The notes below the pieces were generated by a model that saw only the letters and a list, made by a program, of their open reading frames with translations, did not search any database and was not told the DNA's origin. A stretch of DNA of 64,000 nucleotides from the NCBI GenBank assembly GCA_002433025.1, contig DJGZ01000051.1, positions 1 through 64,000 of the forward strand, written 5' to 3'. A program made the translations under genes and the position numbers. This DNA comes from Bacteroidales bacterium UBA5833 (GTDB lineage: Bacteria; Bacteroidota; Bacteroidia; Bacteroidales; Lentimicrobiaceae). Positions 1 through 8,304 of the stretch are shown here, one piece after another; position 1 is the stretch's first letter; each line of letters starts with the position of its first letter.

Positions 1-81
1 AACGATGTTGTGCTATTTATCAATTAGAAATTAGAAATTCTTAAACCTCACTTTTCCCTGTTAAAACAGCATAATAAATCT

Positions 82-101
82 AAAATCCGAAATCCGAAAT
101 C
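82..101. repeat. Short tandem heptamer repeat (CGAAATC)
   Basis: Two exact CGAAATC units (88-101) preceded by a degenerate unit, ending at the stop codon of the YwqK-repeat gene. The first 60 bases also hold a repeated TTAGAAA heptamer (about 25-39). The reverse complement of the same unit (GATTTCG) recurs 4.7 times at 39095-39127. This looks like intergenic microsatellite-type DNA; no function is evident. Confidence 0.6.
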
Positions 102-1618
102 TACTCAAGGGGTTCCGGTTTAATTCTTACGCCGTCGTATTTCTTTTCGATGCCGTTCTGGTAGCTGATAACCATGAATACCGTTCCATCGGTATTGTAC
201 TGAATCCAGTCGCCGTTTTTCATACCCATCAGGTACTCGCCTTCGTCTTTCTTTTTACCGTTTGGCCAGAACCAGCTATGGCGCCCGTTGGGATTGTCGT
301 CGATAAAGGCGCCCTGAAAGCTCAGCTGCCCGTTGTCGTAATAATATTTCCAGTCACCGTTGCGCATTCCGCCGCGGTAGGTGCCTTCTTCACGGTGATC
401 GCCGTGCTGGTATTTCCAGAATCCCTCCTCCAGTCCGTCAACATATTCACCCTGAATGATTACGGTCCCGTTTTCATCATATTCGGTAAAAAGTCCTTCT
501 GATTTGCCGTTCAGGAAATTCTCCTCCCGCAGCATCAGTCCGTCTTCGTAATACCATTTCCACAAACCATCGGTATTCCCCTGATTATTGTAATTACCTT
601 CCTGCTCCAGGTTCCCGTTCTGATGGTAGAAGCGCCATTTGCCGATGCGTTTGCCGTTCCGGTAAACACCTTCCGATCTCATAGTACCATCGGCATAAAA
701 CTCCTTCCATGGTCCGTCCTTTACTCCTTCATCGTCAATAATCCCTTCGGCCGTAATTACGCCGTTGGTGAAGGTATAGGCCGCCACCACCTGCCCCTTT
801 TCATCATACTCCCTCCGGACGCCTTCGGGGGTATCGCCTTTGTAACTTGCCCTCGTTTTTACCTTTCCATCAGGATAATAGTCGGTGCGCACATCCAGCC
901 TGGCCAGTTCGGGCGGCTCTTCCTGTTTAACATCATTCACATATTTGGCAATATCAATGAGCATGCCTTTTTCGTCATATTCCTTGAAGTAGCCGTTGCG
1001 TTTATCGTCGCGGTAATTGCCTTCGGTTTTTACCTTTCCGTCAGGATAAAAGAATTTCCACTTTCCCTGTTTCAGCCCGTTACGGTCGCGGCGGTTGATG
1101 TTTTCACGGTCTACCACAAATCCGCGCCGGTATTCAATCATGGTAATCACCGTTCCTTCCTGATCGTATTCCCGGGCAAATCCGTTTTCCAGGCCGTTTT
1201 CGAAATTGATGGTCCGCATCACTTTCCCGTCCGGATAATAATACACGGTTAGCCCGTGTTTCACGTCATTTGAAAAGTTTTCTTCAATGATTTCGTTTTC
1301 CCTGATGGTGCGGCGGATGCCTTCCTTTTTTCCGTTCAGATATCCTATCTGCAGGGTGGTTTTACCGTTTTCGTCATAAAAACTCCAGATGCTGTCGAGT
1401 TCAAAATTTCTGCGGTTTCCTTCCGATTTCAGTGTGCCGTTTTCCCAGTAAGTTTTCCAGTAACCATCCGGTTTTCCGTCGCGCATCATTCCTTCGCTGG
1501 AAACCTTGCCATCGGGATGGTAAAAGCGGTTGAATCCGTTGGGTACAACGGTGTTGTCCTGCGCTTTCAGAAGAAAGGCAACCATCACAAAAACCAGAAA
1601 CAGCAGTGATTTTCGCAT
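101..1618 (-). CDS. Exported YwqK/MORN-like repeat protein
   Basis: 505 residues. The first 19-20 residues form a signal peptide (basic MRK, hydrophobic core, ending KAQ), so the protein should be exported. Nearly all of the rest is a tandem array of about 23-residue repeats with the pattern YYPDGKVKTEG...NGKRNGxWKxY, typical of the MORN-variant/YwqK family often labelled 'YwqK family antitoxin'. There is no separate catalytic domain. The repeats probably build an elongated beta-sheet surface; nothing in the context supports a toxin-antitoxin role, since no small partner gene is adjacent. nadA lies 33 bases upstream on the same strand, so co-transcription is possible. The family is clear; the function is unknown. 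Confidence 0.85.
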   Translation of the reverse strand: MRKSLLFLVFVMVAFLLKAQDNTVVPNGFNRFYHPDGKVSSEGMMRDGKPDGYWKTYWENGTLKSEGNRRNFELDSIWSFYDENGKTTLQIGYLNGKKEGIRRTIRENEIIEENFSNDVKHGLTVYYYPDGKVMRTINFENGLENGFAREYDQEGTVITMIEYRRGFVVDRENINRRDRNGLKQGKWKFFYPDGKVKTEGNYRDDKRNGYFKEYDEKGMLIDIAKYVNDVKQEEPPELARLDVRTDYYPDGKVKTRASYKGDTPEGVRREYDEKGQVVAAYTFTNGVITAEGIIDDEGVKDGPWKEFYADGTMRSEGVYRNGKRIGKWRFYHQNGNLEQEGNYNNQGNTDGLWKWYYEDGLMLREENFLNGKSEGLFTEYDENGTVIIQGEYVDGLEEGFWKYQHGDHREEGTYRGGMRNGDWKYYYDNGQLSFQGAFIDDNPNGRHSWFWPNGKKKDEGEYLMGMKNGDWIQYNTDGTVFMVISYQNGIEKKYDGVRIKPEPLE

Positions 1619-1651
1619 TTTGTAAAATTACGCAAATCAGCGGAATTTAAA

Positions 1652-2602
1652 CTATCTGATCAGTTTTGCTGCTTTTGAAATTTCCAGCATCCTGATAATC
1701 GGTTCTTTGGCCCGTTCTATAACAGCGGCATCCAGTAAAATTTCCGGCGATTCATTTTTCAGACAGAGGTACAATTTCTGTACCGTGTTCAGTTTCATAT
1801 AAGGACAATCGTTGCACGAACAGGTTTCATCCGATGGCACAACAATAAATTCCTTCCCGGGAGAAGCTTTCTGCATCTGATGAATGATACCGCCTTCGGT
1901 TGCCACAATATACCGTTTGTGGGAATCCTTTCTGGTAAATTCCAGCAAAGCGGCAGTGGATCCGATGAATTCGGCCAGTGCAAGCACCGGTCCGCGACAT
2001 TCGGGATGTGCGATCAGTTTTGCATCCGGATTCTCCATCTTCAGCTGTATCACTTTTTCGTCGCTCAGCTGATTATGCACATGACAACTCCCGTCCCACA
2101 ACACCATGTTGCGTCCCGTTTGTCCGTTGATGTATGCGCCCAGGTTTTTATCAGGCGCAAATATCAGTTTTTCATCCATGGGGAAAGAATCCACGATCAT
2201 TCTCGCGTTGCTGGAAGTACAGATTACATCCGACATCGTTTTAACGGCTGCAGAGCAATTGATATACGAAACCACCTTATGCCCCGGGTGAGCATCAATA
2301 AAGCGCTTAAAATCGTCCGGAGGGCAGCTGTCGGCCAAAGAACAGCCGGCTTCAAGGTCGGGTAGCAGTACTTTTTTATCAGGACTGAGTATTTTTGCTG
2401 TTTCGGCCATAAAATGCACACCGGCAAAAACAATCATATCTGCATTGGTTTCCGCTGCTTTTTGCGAAAGTTGCAGGCTGTCGCCGACAAAATCGGCGAT
2501 ATCCTGTATTTCCGGCACCTGGTAATAATGCGCCAGAATTACCGCATTTTTTTCTTTCCGCATTTTATCAATCAGACTCAGCAATTCTAAGTTGGTTTGC
2601 AT
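1652..2602 (-). CDS. nadA: Quinolinate synthase NadA
   Basis: 316 residues, normal length. NadA condenses iminoaspartate with dihydroxyacetone phosphate to form quinolinate, the second step of de novo NAD synthesis, using an oxygen-sensitive [4Fe-4S] cluster in the cytoplasm. Visible hallmarks are ILAHYYQ near residue 22, GCSLADSC (Cys87), HPEC (Cys202) and CSCNDCPYM near the C-terminus (Cys266 the likely third ligand). The start is the first ATG, facing the AT-rich gap at 2603-3147. nadB and nadC are not in this window. The identification is secure. Confidence 0.97.
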   Translation of the reverse strand: MQTNLELLSLIDKMRKEKNAVILAHYYQVPEIQDIADFVGDSLQLSQKAAETNADMIVFAGVHFMAETAKILSPDKKVLLPDLEAGCSLADSCPPDDFKRFIDAHPGHKVVSYINCSAAVKTMSDVICTSSNARMIVDSFPMDEKLIFAPDKNLGAYINGQTGRNMVLWDGSCHVHNQLSDEKVIQLKMENPDAKLIAHPECRGPVLALAEFIGSTAALLEFTRKDSHKRYIVATEGGIIHQMQKASPGKEFIVVPSDETCSCNDCPYMKLNTVQKLYLCLKNESPEILLDAAVIERAKEPIIRMLEISKAAKLIR

Positions 2603-3147
2603 CCCGCTATGGTTTTGTGAATAAATCGGTCATTTCAGTTTTTAATAATGAAATCTTTAAATTAAAATCATTATTATTATTACTGCTGTTAATACTGTTG
2701 GAAAATTGTTGATTTTACTTCTTGTTTTTTTCCTTATCAGTAGTTTATCAACAACCGGTTAACCGGAAAAAGTTCAGATTAATGTTGTATCACAAATATT
2801 TAGCCAACTATTAACAGTTTGTTGATAATTTGATTCCAACAGGTACAAAAGTATCTGAAAGATGTTTATTTCTGTTGATTGTGTGTTAATTGTTTTTGAC
2901 AAATAAGACCAATTTCATTCTTAATGTATGCTATCCGGAAAATTCTGAACGGATCCGTTCATTTTTCAGAATTTTATAACAATGTTAAACGGAAATTAAC
3001 AGAATTTTGTTAATAAACTATATTTTACTGATTATCAGCTCAATATTTTGTCTAAGCGGTTAACCGGAATTTTTAAGTATCTTATTTCTAACAGGCTCTG
3101 CTGATAACCTCAATTAATGATTAATTTTGTGATTAAAATTATTAACA
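2603..3147. other. AT-rich divergent gap; candidate oriC
   Basis: 545 bases between the divergent nadA and rpiB, strongly AT-rich with no plausible gene. It contains two exact TTATCAACA DnaA-box-like nonamers in opposite orientation (2745-2753 forward, 2820-2828 reverse), weaker relatives (2734-2742 TTATCAGTA, 3032-3040 TTATCAGCT, 3099-3107 reverse TTATCAGCA), two copies of a GGTTAACCGG palindrome (2755-2766, 3057-3067) and a long inverted repeat at 2939-2975. Two parS sites lie 16-18 kb away. Taken together this fits a chromosomal replication origin, but dnaA is not adjacent and GC skew was not computed. It also must carry the promoters of the flanking genes. Confidence 0.42.
2939..2975. repeat. 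11-bp perfect inverted repeat with internal palindrome
   Basis: AAAATTCTGAA (2939-2949) and TTCAGAATTTT (2965-2975) are exact reverse complements separated by 15 bases. A second, overlapping palindrome, GAACGGATCCGTTC, occupies 2947-2960. No T-tract terminator context follows and both flanking genes point away, so a protein-binding site or an origin-associated structure is more likely than a terminator. Confidence 0.6.
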
Positions 3148-3597
3148 ATGTGGGATAAATCACAAATACTGGCATTGGCAAGCGATCATGCAGGGTTCGA
3201 ATTGAAGTCATTTCTTATAAAAATACTTAGGGAAGAAGGGTATCAATTTCAGGATTACGGGGCTTTTTCTACAGAAAGCGTTGATTATCCTGACTTTGCG
3301 CATAAACTGGCAATAGCGGTTCATGACGGGCTGCACACGCGCGGAATCGTAATCTGCGGAAGCGGGAATGGCGTATGCATGGTTGTGAACAAATACGAGG
3401 GTATCCGCGGTGCACTCTGCTGGAACAGCGAACAGGCGGAACTCACCCGCCGGCACAATGATGCCAATGTATTGTGTTTACCCGGAAGATTCATTGATTT
3501 TAATGATGCCATCAAAGCGGTAAAATTGTTTCTCAATACTGATTTTGAGGGCGGAAGACATAAATCGAGGGTGGACAAAATCAATAAAATTGGCTGA
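3148..3597 (+). CDS. rpiB: Ribose-5-phosphate isomerase B (RpiB/LacAB family)
   Basis: 149 residues. RpiB interconverts ribose 5-phosphate and ribulose 5-phosphate in the non-oxidative pentose phosphate pathway. The family signatures are ASDHAGFELK at residues 11-20 (phosphosugar-binding Asp/His) and GIVICGSGNG with the catalytic Cys70, followed by NKYEGIRGALC. Length and motifs fit RpiB rather than the longer RpiA; LacA/LacB and allose-6-phosphate isomerases share the fold, so substrate choice is inferred. lutB follows after 8 bases, suggesting one transcript. Confidence 0.92.
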   Translation: MWDKSQILALASDHAGFELKSFLIKILREEGYQFQDYGAFSTESVDYPDFAHKLAIAVHDGLHTRGIVICGSGNGVCMVVNKYEGIRGALCWNSEQAELTRRHNDANVLCLPGRFIDFNDAIKAVKLFLNTDFEGGRHKSRVDKINKIG

Positions 3598-3605
3598 TTC
3601 TGCTG

Positions 3606-4997
3606 ATGATTGAAGTTTACAACAAATTCAGAAAGGATTCATCCTTAAAGGCTGCCGACACTGAGCATCGCCGGAAGATTAGTTATAATATCAGCCGGTA
3701 TGATCTGGCTGTCAGAGCAGGAAAGCAACAATATGCGAACCTGGAACTGGCCCGTACCCGGGCGGCTTATTTGAAAAATAAGGTAATTGGTGACCTCGAA
3801 AAGTTTCTTGTTGAATTTGAAGTCAATTTTGAGAAAAACGGGGGTAAAATTATCTGGGCGCAGGATGCAGGAGATGCCATAAAGGAAATTCTTGAGATAA
3901 TTAAGAAGTATGAAGCCGGATATGTTGTAAAGTCCAAAAGCATGGTTACCGAGGAGATTGAGCTAAATAAGCACCTCGGAGATGCCGGCGTTGAGGCAAT
4001 AGAAACCGATCTGGGAGAGTTTATAGTGCAGCAGGCCGGCGAACAGCCTTACCACATCGTAACCCCGGCTATGCACAAATCAAAAGAAGATGTTGCAGCA
4101 CTCTTTAATGAGAAATTCGGACTTCCTCCGGGAAGTACCCCGGAACAGATAACGACATTTGTCCGCAGCAGGCTCAGGGAGAAATTCTTTCATGCAAGGG
4201 TGGGAATTACCGGAGCCAATTTTTTGGTGGCCGATACAGGTTCTGTCTGCCTTACTGAAAATGAGGGCAACGGTTTAATGAGTACCGCTTTTCCCGATGT
4301 GCATATTGTAATAGCAGGTATTGAAAAGGTGATACCATCGGTAAAGAACCTAGATCTTTTCTGGCCTTTGCTGGCCACCCACGGTACGGGTCAGAAGATG
4401 ACTGCCTATAACAGCCTAATCAGCGGGCCCCGTCAGGAAGGCGAATCCGACGGACCAACGGAGATGATCGTGATTCTGCTCGACAACAGCCGTTCGGAAG
4501 TATTGTCGCGGAAAAACCAGCGGCGTGCGCTGGGTTGCATCCGCTGCGGGGCTTGCCTGAATGCCTGTCCTGTTTATAAAACCATTGGCGGGCATGCTTA
4601 CGGAACCACGTACAGCGGGCCCATAGGATCGGTCATCACGCCCTGGATGAAAGGGCTGAATGAATACAAACACCTGAGCTTTGCCTCCTCCCTTTGCGGC
4701 AGTTGCACCGAAGTATGTCCGGTAAAAATCAATCTGCATGAATTGCTGCTTTATAACCGAAACGACAGTGTGAAGCAGGGCAGTTATTCATTGTTTGATG
4801 CATTTTCCATGTTTGCGTGGAAGAAGATCATGTTGAACCGGAAATGGATGGATACAGGCAGTGCGAAGCTGAAAAATATGGTTTTTAAGAAGGCTTTTTC
4901 AGGCTTGTGGGGCCCCGGGAGGGAATTACCGGAGATAGCTGCGGGTAATTTCAAACAGTTGTGGGAAGAACGCAGGGAAGGAAAAATCAGAAAATAG
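3606..4997 (+). CDS. lutB: LutB/LldF-type iron-sulfur lactate-utilisation protein
   Basis: 463 residues. LutB is the [4Fe-4S] subunit of the LutABC complex, which oxidises L-lactate to pyruvate. The N-terminal LUD domain covers about residues 60-300. A ferredoxin-like pair follows: CIRCGACLNACP at about 311-322 and CGSCTEVCP at about 363-371, then the C-terminal LutB tail. Neither lutA nor lutC is next to it; it follows rpiB by 8 bases and converges on the fructosamine-kinase-like gene. Partner subunits must be encoded elsewhere if the complex is complete. Family assignment is strong; the substrate is inferred from the family. Confidence 0.9.
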   Translation: MIEVYNKFRKDSSLKAADTEHRRKISYNISRYDLAVRAGKQQYANLELARTRAAYLKNKVIGDLEKFLVEFEVNFEKNGGKIIWAQDAGDAIKEILEIIKKYEAGYVVKSKSMVTEEIELNKHLGDAGVEAIETDLGEFIVQQAGEQPYHIVTPAMHKSKEDVAALFNEKFGLPPGSTPEQITTFVRSRLREKFFHARVGITGANFLVADTGSVCLTENEGNGLMSTAFPDVHIVIAGIEKVIPSVKNLDLFWPLLATHGTGQKMTAYNSLISGPRQEGESDGPTEMIVILLDNSRSEVLSRKNQRRALGCIRCGACLNACPVYKTIGGHAYGTTYSGPIGSVITPWMKGLNEYKHLSFASSLCGSCTEVCPVKINLHELLLYNRNDSVKQGSYSLFDAFSMFAWKKIMLNRKWMDTGSAKLKNMVFKKAFSGLWGPGRELPEIAAGNFKQLWEERREGKIRK

Positions 4998-5020
4998 CAG
5001 AAGAGTTTCATGTAAAGGAT

Positions 5021-5902
5021 TCACAGGTATTGCCTGAGTACCTGCCTTACATCCGAAACGTATCCTCCCCCGAAAAGATTTACATGCACCAGCATCGGAA
5101 AGAGCTGATTCAGCGATATCCTTTCTTCCCAGCCGTATGCGAGCGGGAATGCTTCATTGTAAGCTGCATAAAAACGCGAATCAAATCCTCCGAAAAGTCT
5201 GGTCATGGCGATGTCCATTTCCCTGTGTCCATAATACACAGCCGGATCTATCAGACAAACATAACCGTTTTTACCCCTGATAAAATTTCCGTTCCAGAGA
5301 TCACCGTGCAGCAAAGAAGGTGATTCTGACGGTATCAGGTCTTTCAGTCTCTGCAAAAGCCTGTCGAAGGAATTACAATCATGGCTGTTGAGCAACCCTG
5401 ATCTCCGGGCCATTGCTACCATTGGCTGTAGGCGTTGTGCTGCCAGAAAATCCGTCCATTGATCACAAGGATTGTTTTGCTGGTTGAGAGAACCTATGTA
5501 ATTATCATGATCCAGACCAAAGTAACCTCCATTTACCCTGTGCAGGCAGGCCAGCCGGCGCCCGAAATCTTCCCAGAAGTGCGAATGGTTTCCGCCACCT
5601 GTCTCCTCTTCCATCAGCAGAAAGGAAAATGTGCCGGCCTGCGCGCACAGGAATACATCCGGAACTTCAATACAGGCAGTTTTACGGATTATTGCCAGTC
5701 CCCTGCTTTCCGCTTCAAACATGCCCGGATAACGGCGGGCATCATTGAATTTGATAAAATATCCGGCTGATGTAGTGCGTATGGTGAATGTCCGGTTGAT
5801 GGATCCGCCGGAAACGGGTGAAACCGATATTATTTTGTGATGGCCGGTTTGAACTTTGCTCAACCAGTGCTCTACCGACTCAGTGATGACCGGCGGGATC
5901 AT
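5021..5902 (-). CDS. Fructosamine kinase family protein
   Basis: 293 residues, the usual length for bacterial fructosamine/ketosamine-3-kinase (FN3K, APH-like fold), which phosphorylates sugar moieties on glycated amines and so helps repair glycated proteins. Visible features are an N-terminal glycine-rich GGSINRTF segment (about 27-34), the catalytic loop LLHGDLWNGN at about 197-206 and CLIDPAVYYGHRE, which holds the Asp of the DFG-equivalent. It starts 11 bases after the membrane gene on the same strand, so it may belong to the sigma-factor transcript. It converges with lutB (24-base gap). The physiological substrate is not determinable here. Confidence 0.9.
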   Translation of the reverse strand: MIPPVITESVEHWLSKVQTGHHKIISVSPVSGGSINRTFTIRTTSAGYFIKFNDARRYPGMFEAESRGLAIIRKTACIEVPDVFLCAQAGTFSFLLMEEETGGGNHSHFWEDFGRRLACLHRVNGGYFGLDHDNYIGSLNQQNNPCDQWTDFLAAQRLQPMVAMARRSGLLNSHDCNSFDRLLQRLKDLIPSESPSLLHGDLWNGNFIRGKNGYVCLIDPAVYYGHREMDIAMTRLFGGFDSRFYAAYNEAFPLAYGWEERISLNQLFPMLVHVNLFGGGYVSDVRQVLRQYL

Positions 5903-5913
5903 GGAAATCCCGC

Positions 5914-6369
5914 TTAAAAAAGAAAGGAACGTTTCTGCTGAAATCCGCTTCTGATTAGCCGTTCAAAAAGTAGCAACAAACCCACGGACAGGAAGATAAT
6001 GATCATGGTTGAAGAATCTTTCAGGTATGTTATGATGCCGTTGAAACCTTCCAGAATTCCCAGTGAAGCATTCAGCACGTTGCGCAGCTGGTCGGTGTCT
6101 GAGAGAAGATTGATTTTCATGAATGGCCACTGGGCGAACAACATGATTACAACTATAACCAAAGCCGCAAACAGGGAAAAATATCCCCAGAGCATTTGCC
6201 TGCGGTATTCCGGTGTATCGGTAAGGGGTTCAATGCCTGACTGTACCTGCTGCATAATCCCGCTGGTGAACCCTTCGGGAGCTTTTTCAAGCGGCAGGTT
6301 GGCCATCAGTTGTGCCAGGAACCTGTCATTTTCCGTTTCACTGAATTTATCGTTTGTCATAATCTGCAA
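5914..6369 (-). CDS. Membrane protein downstream of ECF sigma factor (possible anti-sigma)
   Basis: 151 residues; the start could also be Met4 (6360). The N-terminal ~60 residues are soluble and charged, containing MANLPLEKAPEGFTSGIMQQV, a pattern seen in short Bacteroidota membrane proteins next to sigma factors. Two hydrophobic segments follow, at about 67-85 and 118-140, and the protein ends in a basic tail. It begins 26 bases after the sigma-70 gene, so the two are probably co-transcribed. The position suggests a membrane-bound regulator of that sigma factor, but no zinc-binding HxxxCxxC anti-sigma motif is present; the function is inferred from context only. Confidence 0.65.
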   Translation of the reverse strand: MQIMTNDKFSETENDRFLAQLMANLPLEKAPEGFTSGIMQQVQSGIEPLTDTPEYRRQMLWGYFSLFAALVIVVIMLFAQWPFMKINLLSDTDQLRNVLNASLGILEGFNGIITYLKDSSTMIIIFLSVGLLLLFERLIRSGFQQKRSFLF

Positions 6370-6395
6370 ATTTAATCAACCTGTGATAAATAATA

Positions 6396-6962
6396 TCACG
6401 CAAATTTCAACTGCATCCGTTCTGCCATGGCTGCATAAAGCTTTTTTCTGATGCGGTGCAGTTTAACTTTTACATTTGAAACCGAAAGACCGGTTATCAT
6501 TCCGATCTCTTCCACACTCTGCTGATGCTGATAAAACAGGTTAATCAGCATCTGTTCATCTTTCTGAAGCGTTTTCAGCGCGGCATTCATGAGTTCAATC
6601 CGTTGCTGTTCGTCTATAAGTCCGGCGTTCTCCCTTACCTCGTCTGTGCTGTAGTTTTCAACCATGCGCTCATCAATGGCCTGCGTGATTATGCTTTTTT
6701 TCCTTGTCCTGGAAACTGCGGTATTATATGCAATCCTGAACAGCCAGGTACTGAAACGGGCTTCATATTTAAAACCCGGGAGGGCGTGGAATGCCTTGAG
6801 AAAAGTATCCTGGGCGGCTTCCTCGGCTTCTTCCCTGTTTCTGATGACCTTTAAAATCAACGAAAACACCATGTCCTTATACCTGTCAACCAATACTGAA
6901 TAGTTTGCAGTATTGCCTTCAAGTATGCTGCCGATAATTTTTATATCGTCGTTCTGGCTCAT
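6396..6962 (-). CDS. ECF-type RNA polymerase sigma factor
   Basis: 188 residues. It is an extracytoplasmic-function sigma-70 with region 2 at about 20-95 (DMVFSLILKV, EEAEEAAQDTFLKAF, FSTWLFRIAYNTA) and a region 4 helix-turn-helix at about 130-180 (QSVEEIGMITGLSVSNVKVKLHRIRKKL). It lacks regions 1.1 and 3, as expected for this group. It directs polymerase to a set of stress or envelope promoters. The membrane gene 26 bases downstream is its likely partner. The regulon cannot be predicted from this window. Confidence 0.95.
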   Translation of the reverse strand: MSQNDDIKIIGSILEGNTANYSVLVDRYKDMVFSLILKVIRNREEAEEAAQDTFLKAFHALPGFKYEARFSTWLFRIAYNTAVSRTRKKSIITQAIDERMVENYSTDEVRENAGLIDEQQRIELMNAALKTLQKDEQMLINLFYQHQQSVEEIGMITGLSVSNVKVKLHRIRKKLYAAMAERMQLKFA

Positions 6963-7122
6963 CGTTGTGTTTTAGACGTCAGGCAGGCGACTGGGTTACA
7001 AACGGACTGGAAATTTTAAAATTTCATTTTATTGGTAATTCATCATGTGATTTATGCATGGTTCTGTAACCGGTAAATTCATTCTGCGTCAAACTGGCAA
7101 CGAACCCAAAAACATTAAAGCC

Positions 7123-7494
7123 ATGAATGACTTTCTGATACCCGCCACAGTTTTTGCTACCATCTATGGCGTAATTTACCTGTTTATCCGCAAAAGGGAG
7201 CGGATGGCCCTGCTCGACCGTGGACTGGATCCAAGGTCTTTCGAATCGGACAAAACCGGATTTTCCTCATTGAAATACGGCCTGCTCTTTACCGGTATCG
7301 GCCTTGGTCTGCTCCTGGCAAATATTCTTGTTTCAATCGGGGCGATGGACCGGGAAGCCGCATATTTCTCACTGGTTTCACTTTTTGGTGGAATTGCCCT
7401 CATCATTGATTACATCCTTGAAGTGAGTATTACCAAAAGAAACAACAAACAAAAGCAGGAAAGTACCGGTTTCGCGGGAGAGAATTTCGGATGA
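7123..7494 (+). CDS. Small membrane protein, DUF6249-like
   Basis: 123 residues when started at the ATG at 7123, where the protein begins MNDFLIPATVF. A longer reading from 7054 adds 23 polar residues before the first membrane helix and is less likely. Three hydrophobic segments are visible: about 4-20, 55-75 and 85-105. After the first comes a basic stretch with RERMALLDRGLDP, a pattern I associate with DUF6249-type membrane proteins in this phylum. It is divergent from the sigma factor, so a regulatory link is possible. Its stop codon abuts the stop of the convergent thpR with no base between. Function unknown. Confidence 0.7.
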   Translation: MNDFLIPATVFATIYGVIYLFIRKRERMALLDRGLDPRSFESDKTGFSSLKYGLLFTGIGLGLLLANILVSIGAMDREAAYFSLVSLFGGIALIIDYILEVSITKRNNKQKQESTGFAGENFG

Positions 7495-8058
7495 TTAACC
7501 GAACCTGAATTCCTGTAGAACAGTATATTCAGGTCCTTCTTTTTTCAGTACACTCTCGTAAAGTTCAAAGCCCTCTATCCGCTGTACCCGGAATTTCACC
7601 TCCCTGAAGTGGGTAATGATTTCCTGAAAATGATTCTTGTCCCTGATCTCCCTGATTCTGCCGACGGTGAGGTGAGGGACAAAATTTTGCCGGTCACTGA
7701 TAAATCCGGCCTCTTCGAGTGTAAGATTGAGATTGGAAATGAGTTTCGTAAGAACCGGATTTTCGGTAATGCCAAACCAGATTACCCGGGGATTGTAATA
7801 GCTGCCGAAAATGCCTGTTTTGGCGATTTCGAGGTTAAAAGGAGAAATTTCGCGGGTGGCCTTCTGCAGCGCTTCAGTAATGACCGGTATTTCGGTATCA
7901 GGAGTTTCTCCGAAAAATCGAAGGGTTACATGAATATTATGAAGTTCAACCCATTTAATGATATGAAAACCAAGAACCTGCCGGAGATTATGATAAATGT
8001 CGGCAAAAGTTTCATCCGGTTCAATCCTGATTGCTGCGAAAAGTCGTTTGGTTTCCAT
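7495..8058 (-). CDS. thpR: RNA 2',3'-cyclic phosphodiesterase (2H family, ThpR)
   Basis: 187 residues. 2H phosphoesterases open 2',3'-cyclic phosphates at RNA ends and were first described as 2'-5' RNA ligases. The two diagnostic HxTx motifs are present: HVTLRF at about residue 43 and HLTVGRI at about 128. Length and motif spacing match ThpR/LigT. The neighbours give no pathway clue; the gene converges exactly on the small membrane gene and runs away from tRNA-Ala. A role in RNA end metabolism is inferred from the family. Confidence 0.93.
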   Translation of the reverse strand: METKRLFAAIRIEPDETFADIYHNLRQVLGFHIIKWVELHNIHVTLRFFGETPDTEIPVITEALQKATREISPFNLEIAKTGIFGSYYNPRVIWFGITENPVLTKLISNLNLTLEEAGFISDRQNFVPHLTVGRIREIRDKNHFQEIITHFREVKFRVQRIEGFELYESVLKKEGPEYTVLQEFRFG

Positions 8059-8109
8059 CGTAACTCGAATTGACTTTGCAAAGATGGAAAAGAATTGAAA
8101 AATATTTCT

Positions 8110-8137
8110 TTGTTTTCAGGAAAATATTCTAAATTTG
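8110..8137 (+). promoter_or_regulatory. Bacteroidota-type promoter for tRNA-Ala
   Basis: TTG at 8110-8112, a 17-base spacer, then TAAATTTG at 8130-8137, matching the TAnnTTTG -7 box. Transcription would begin near 8144, about 25 bases before the mature tRNA. Confidence 0.6.
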
Positions 8138-8168
8138 CATCCCGTTTCAGCAATGAAGCCTGATCTCC

Positions 8169-8242
8169 GGGGCGTTAGCTCAGTTGGCTAGAGCGTTAGA
8201 CTGGCAGTCTAAAGGTCAGGGGTTCGACTCCCCTACGCTCCA
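8169..8242 (+). tRNA. tRNA-Ala (anticodon GGC)
   Basis: 74 bases. The acceptor stem GGGGCGT/ACGCTCC contains the G3:U70 pair that marks tRNA-Ala. The D-stem is GCTC/GAGC, the anticodon stem TTAGA/TCTAA encloses the loop CTGGCAG with anticodon GGC, and the T-arm is a standard AGGGG-TTCGACT-CCCCT. The 3' CCA is not encoded. It has its own promoter upstream and a terminator downstream. Confidence 0.96.
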
Positions 8243-8250
8243 CAAACAAG

Positions 8251-8281
8251 GCCTGTAAATCATTGATTTACGGGCTTTTTT
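8251..8281 (+). terminator. Rho-independent terminator after tRNA-Ala
   Basis: The hairpin GCCTGTAAATC / GATTTACGGGC (11 pairs with one G-U, 3-base loop) is followed by a T run, starting 9 bases after the tRNA. Confidence 0.85.
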
Positions 8282-8304
8282 ATTAAGGATTGGGCGGGTG
8301 TAAC

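Noticed and set aside
623..1252. 209-residue open frame on the plus strand inside the YwqK gene
   Set aside because: It is an antisense shadow of the repetitive gene; no start context or family.
1257..1272. A third parS-like site (TGTTTCACGTCATTTG)
   Set aside because: Only the left half matches; the right half fails at five or more positions, and it lies inside the repetitive YwqK gene.
101..1618. A toxin-antitoxin locus
   Set aside because: The YwqK label in databases suggests an antitoxin, but no toxin-like gene is adjacent and the protein is exported.
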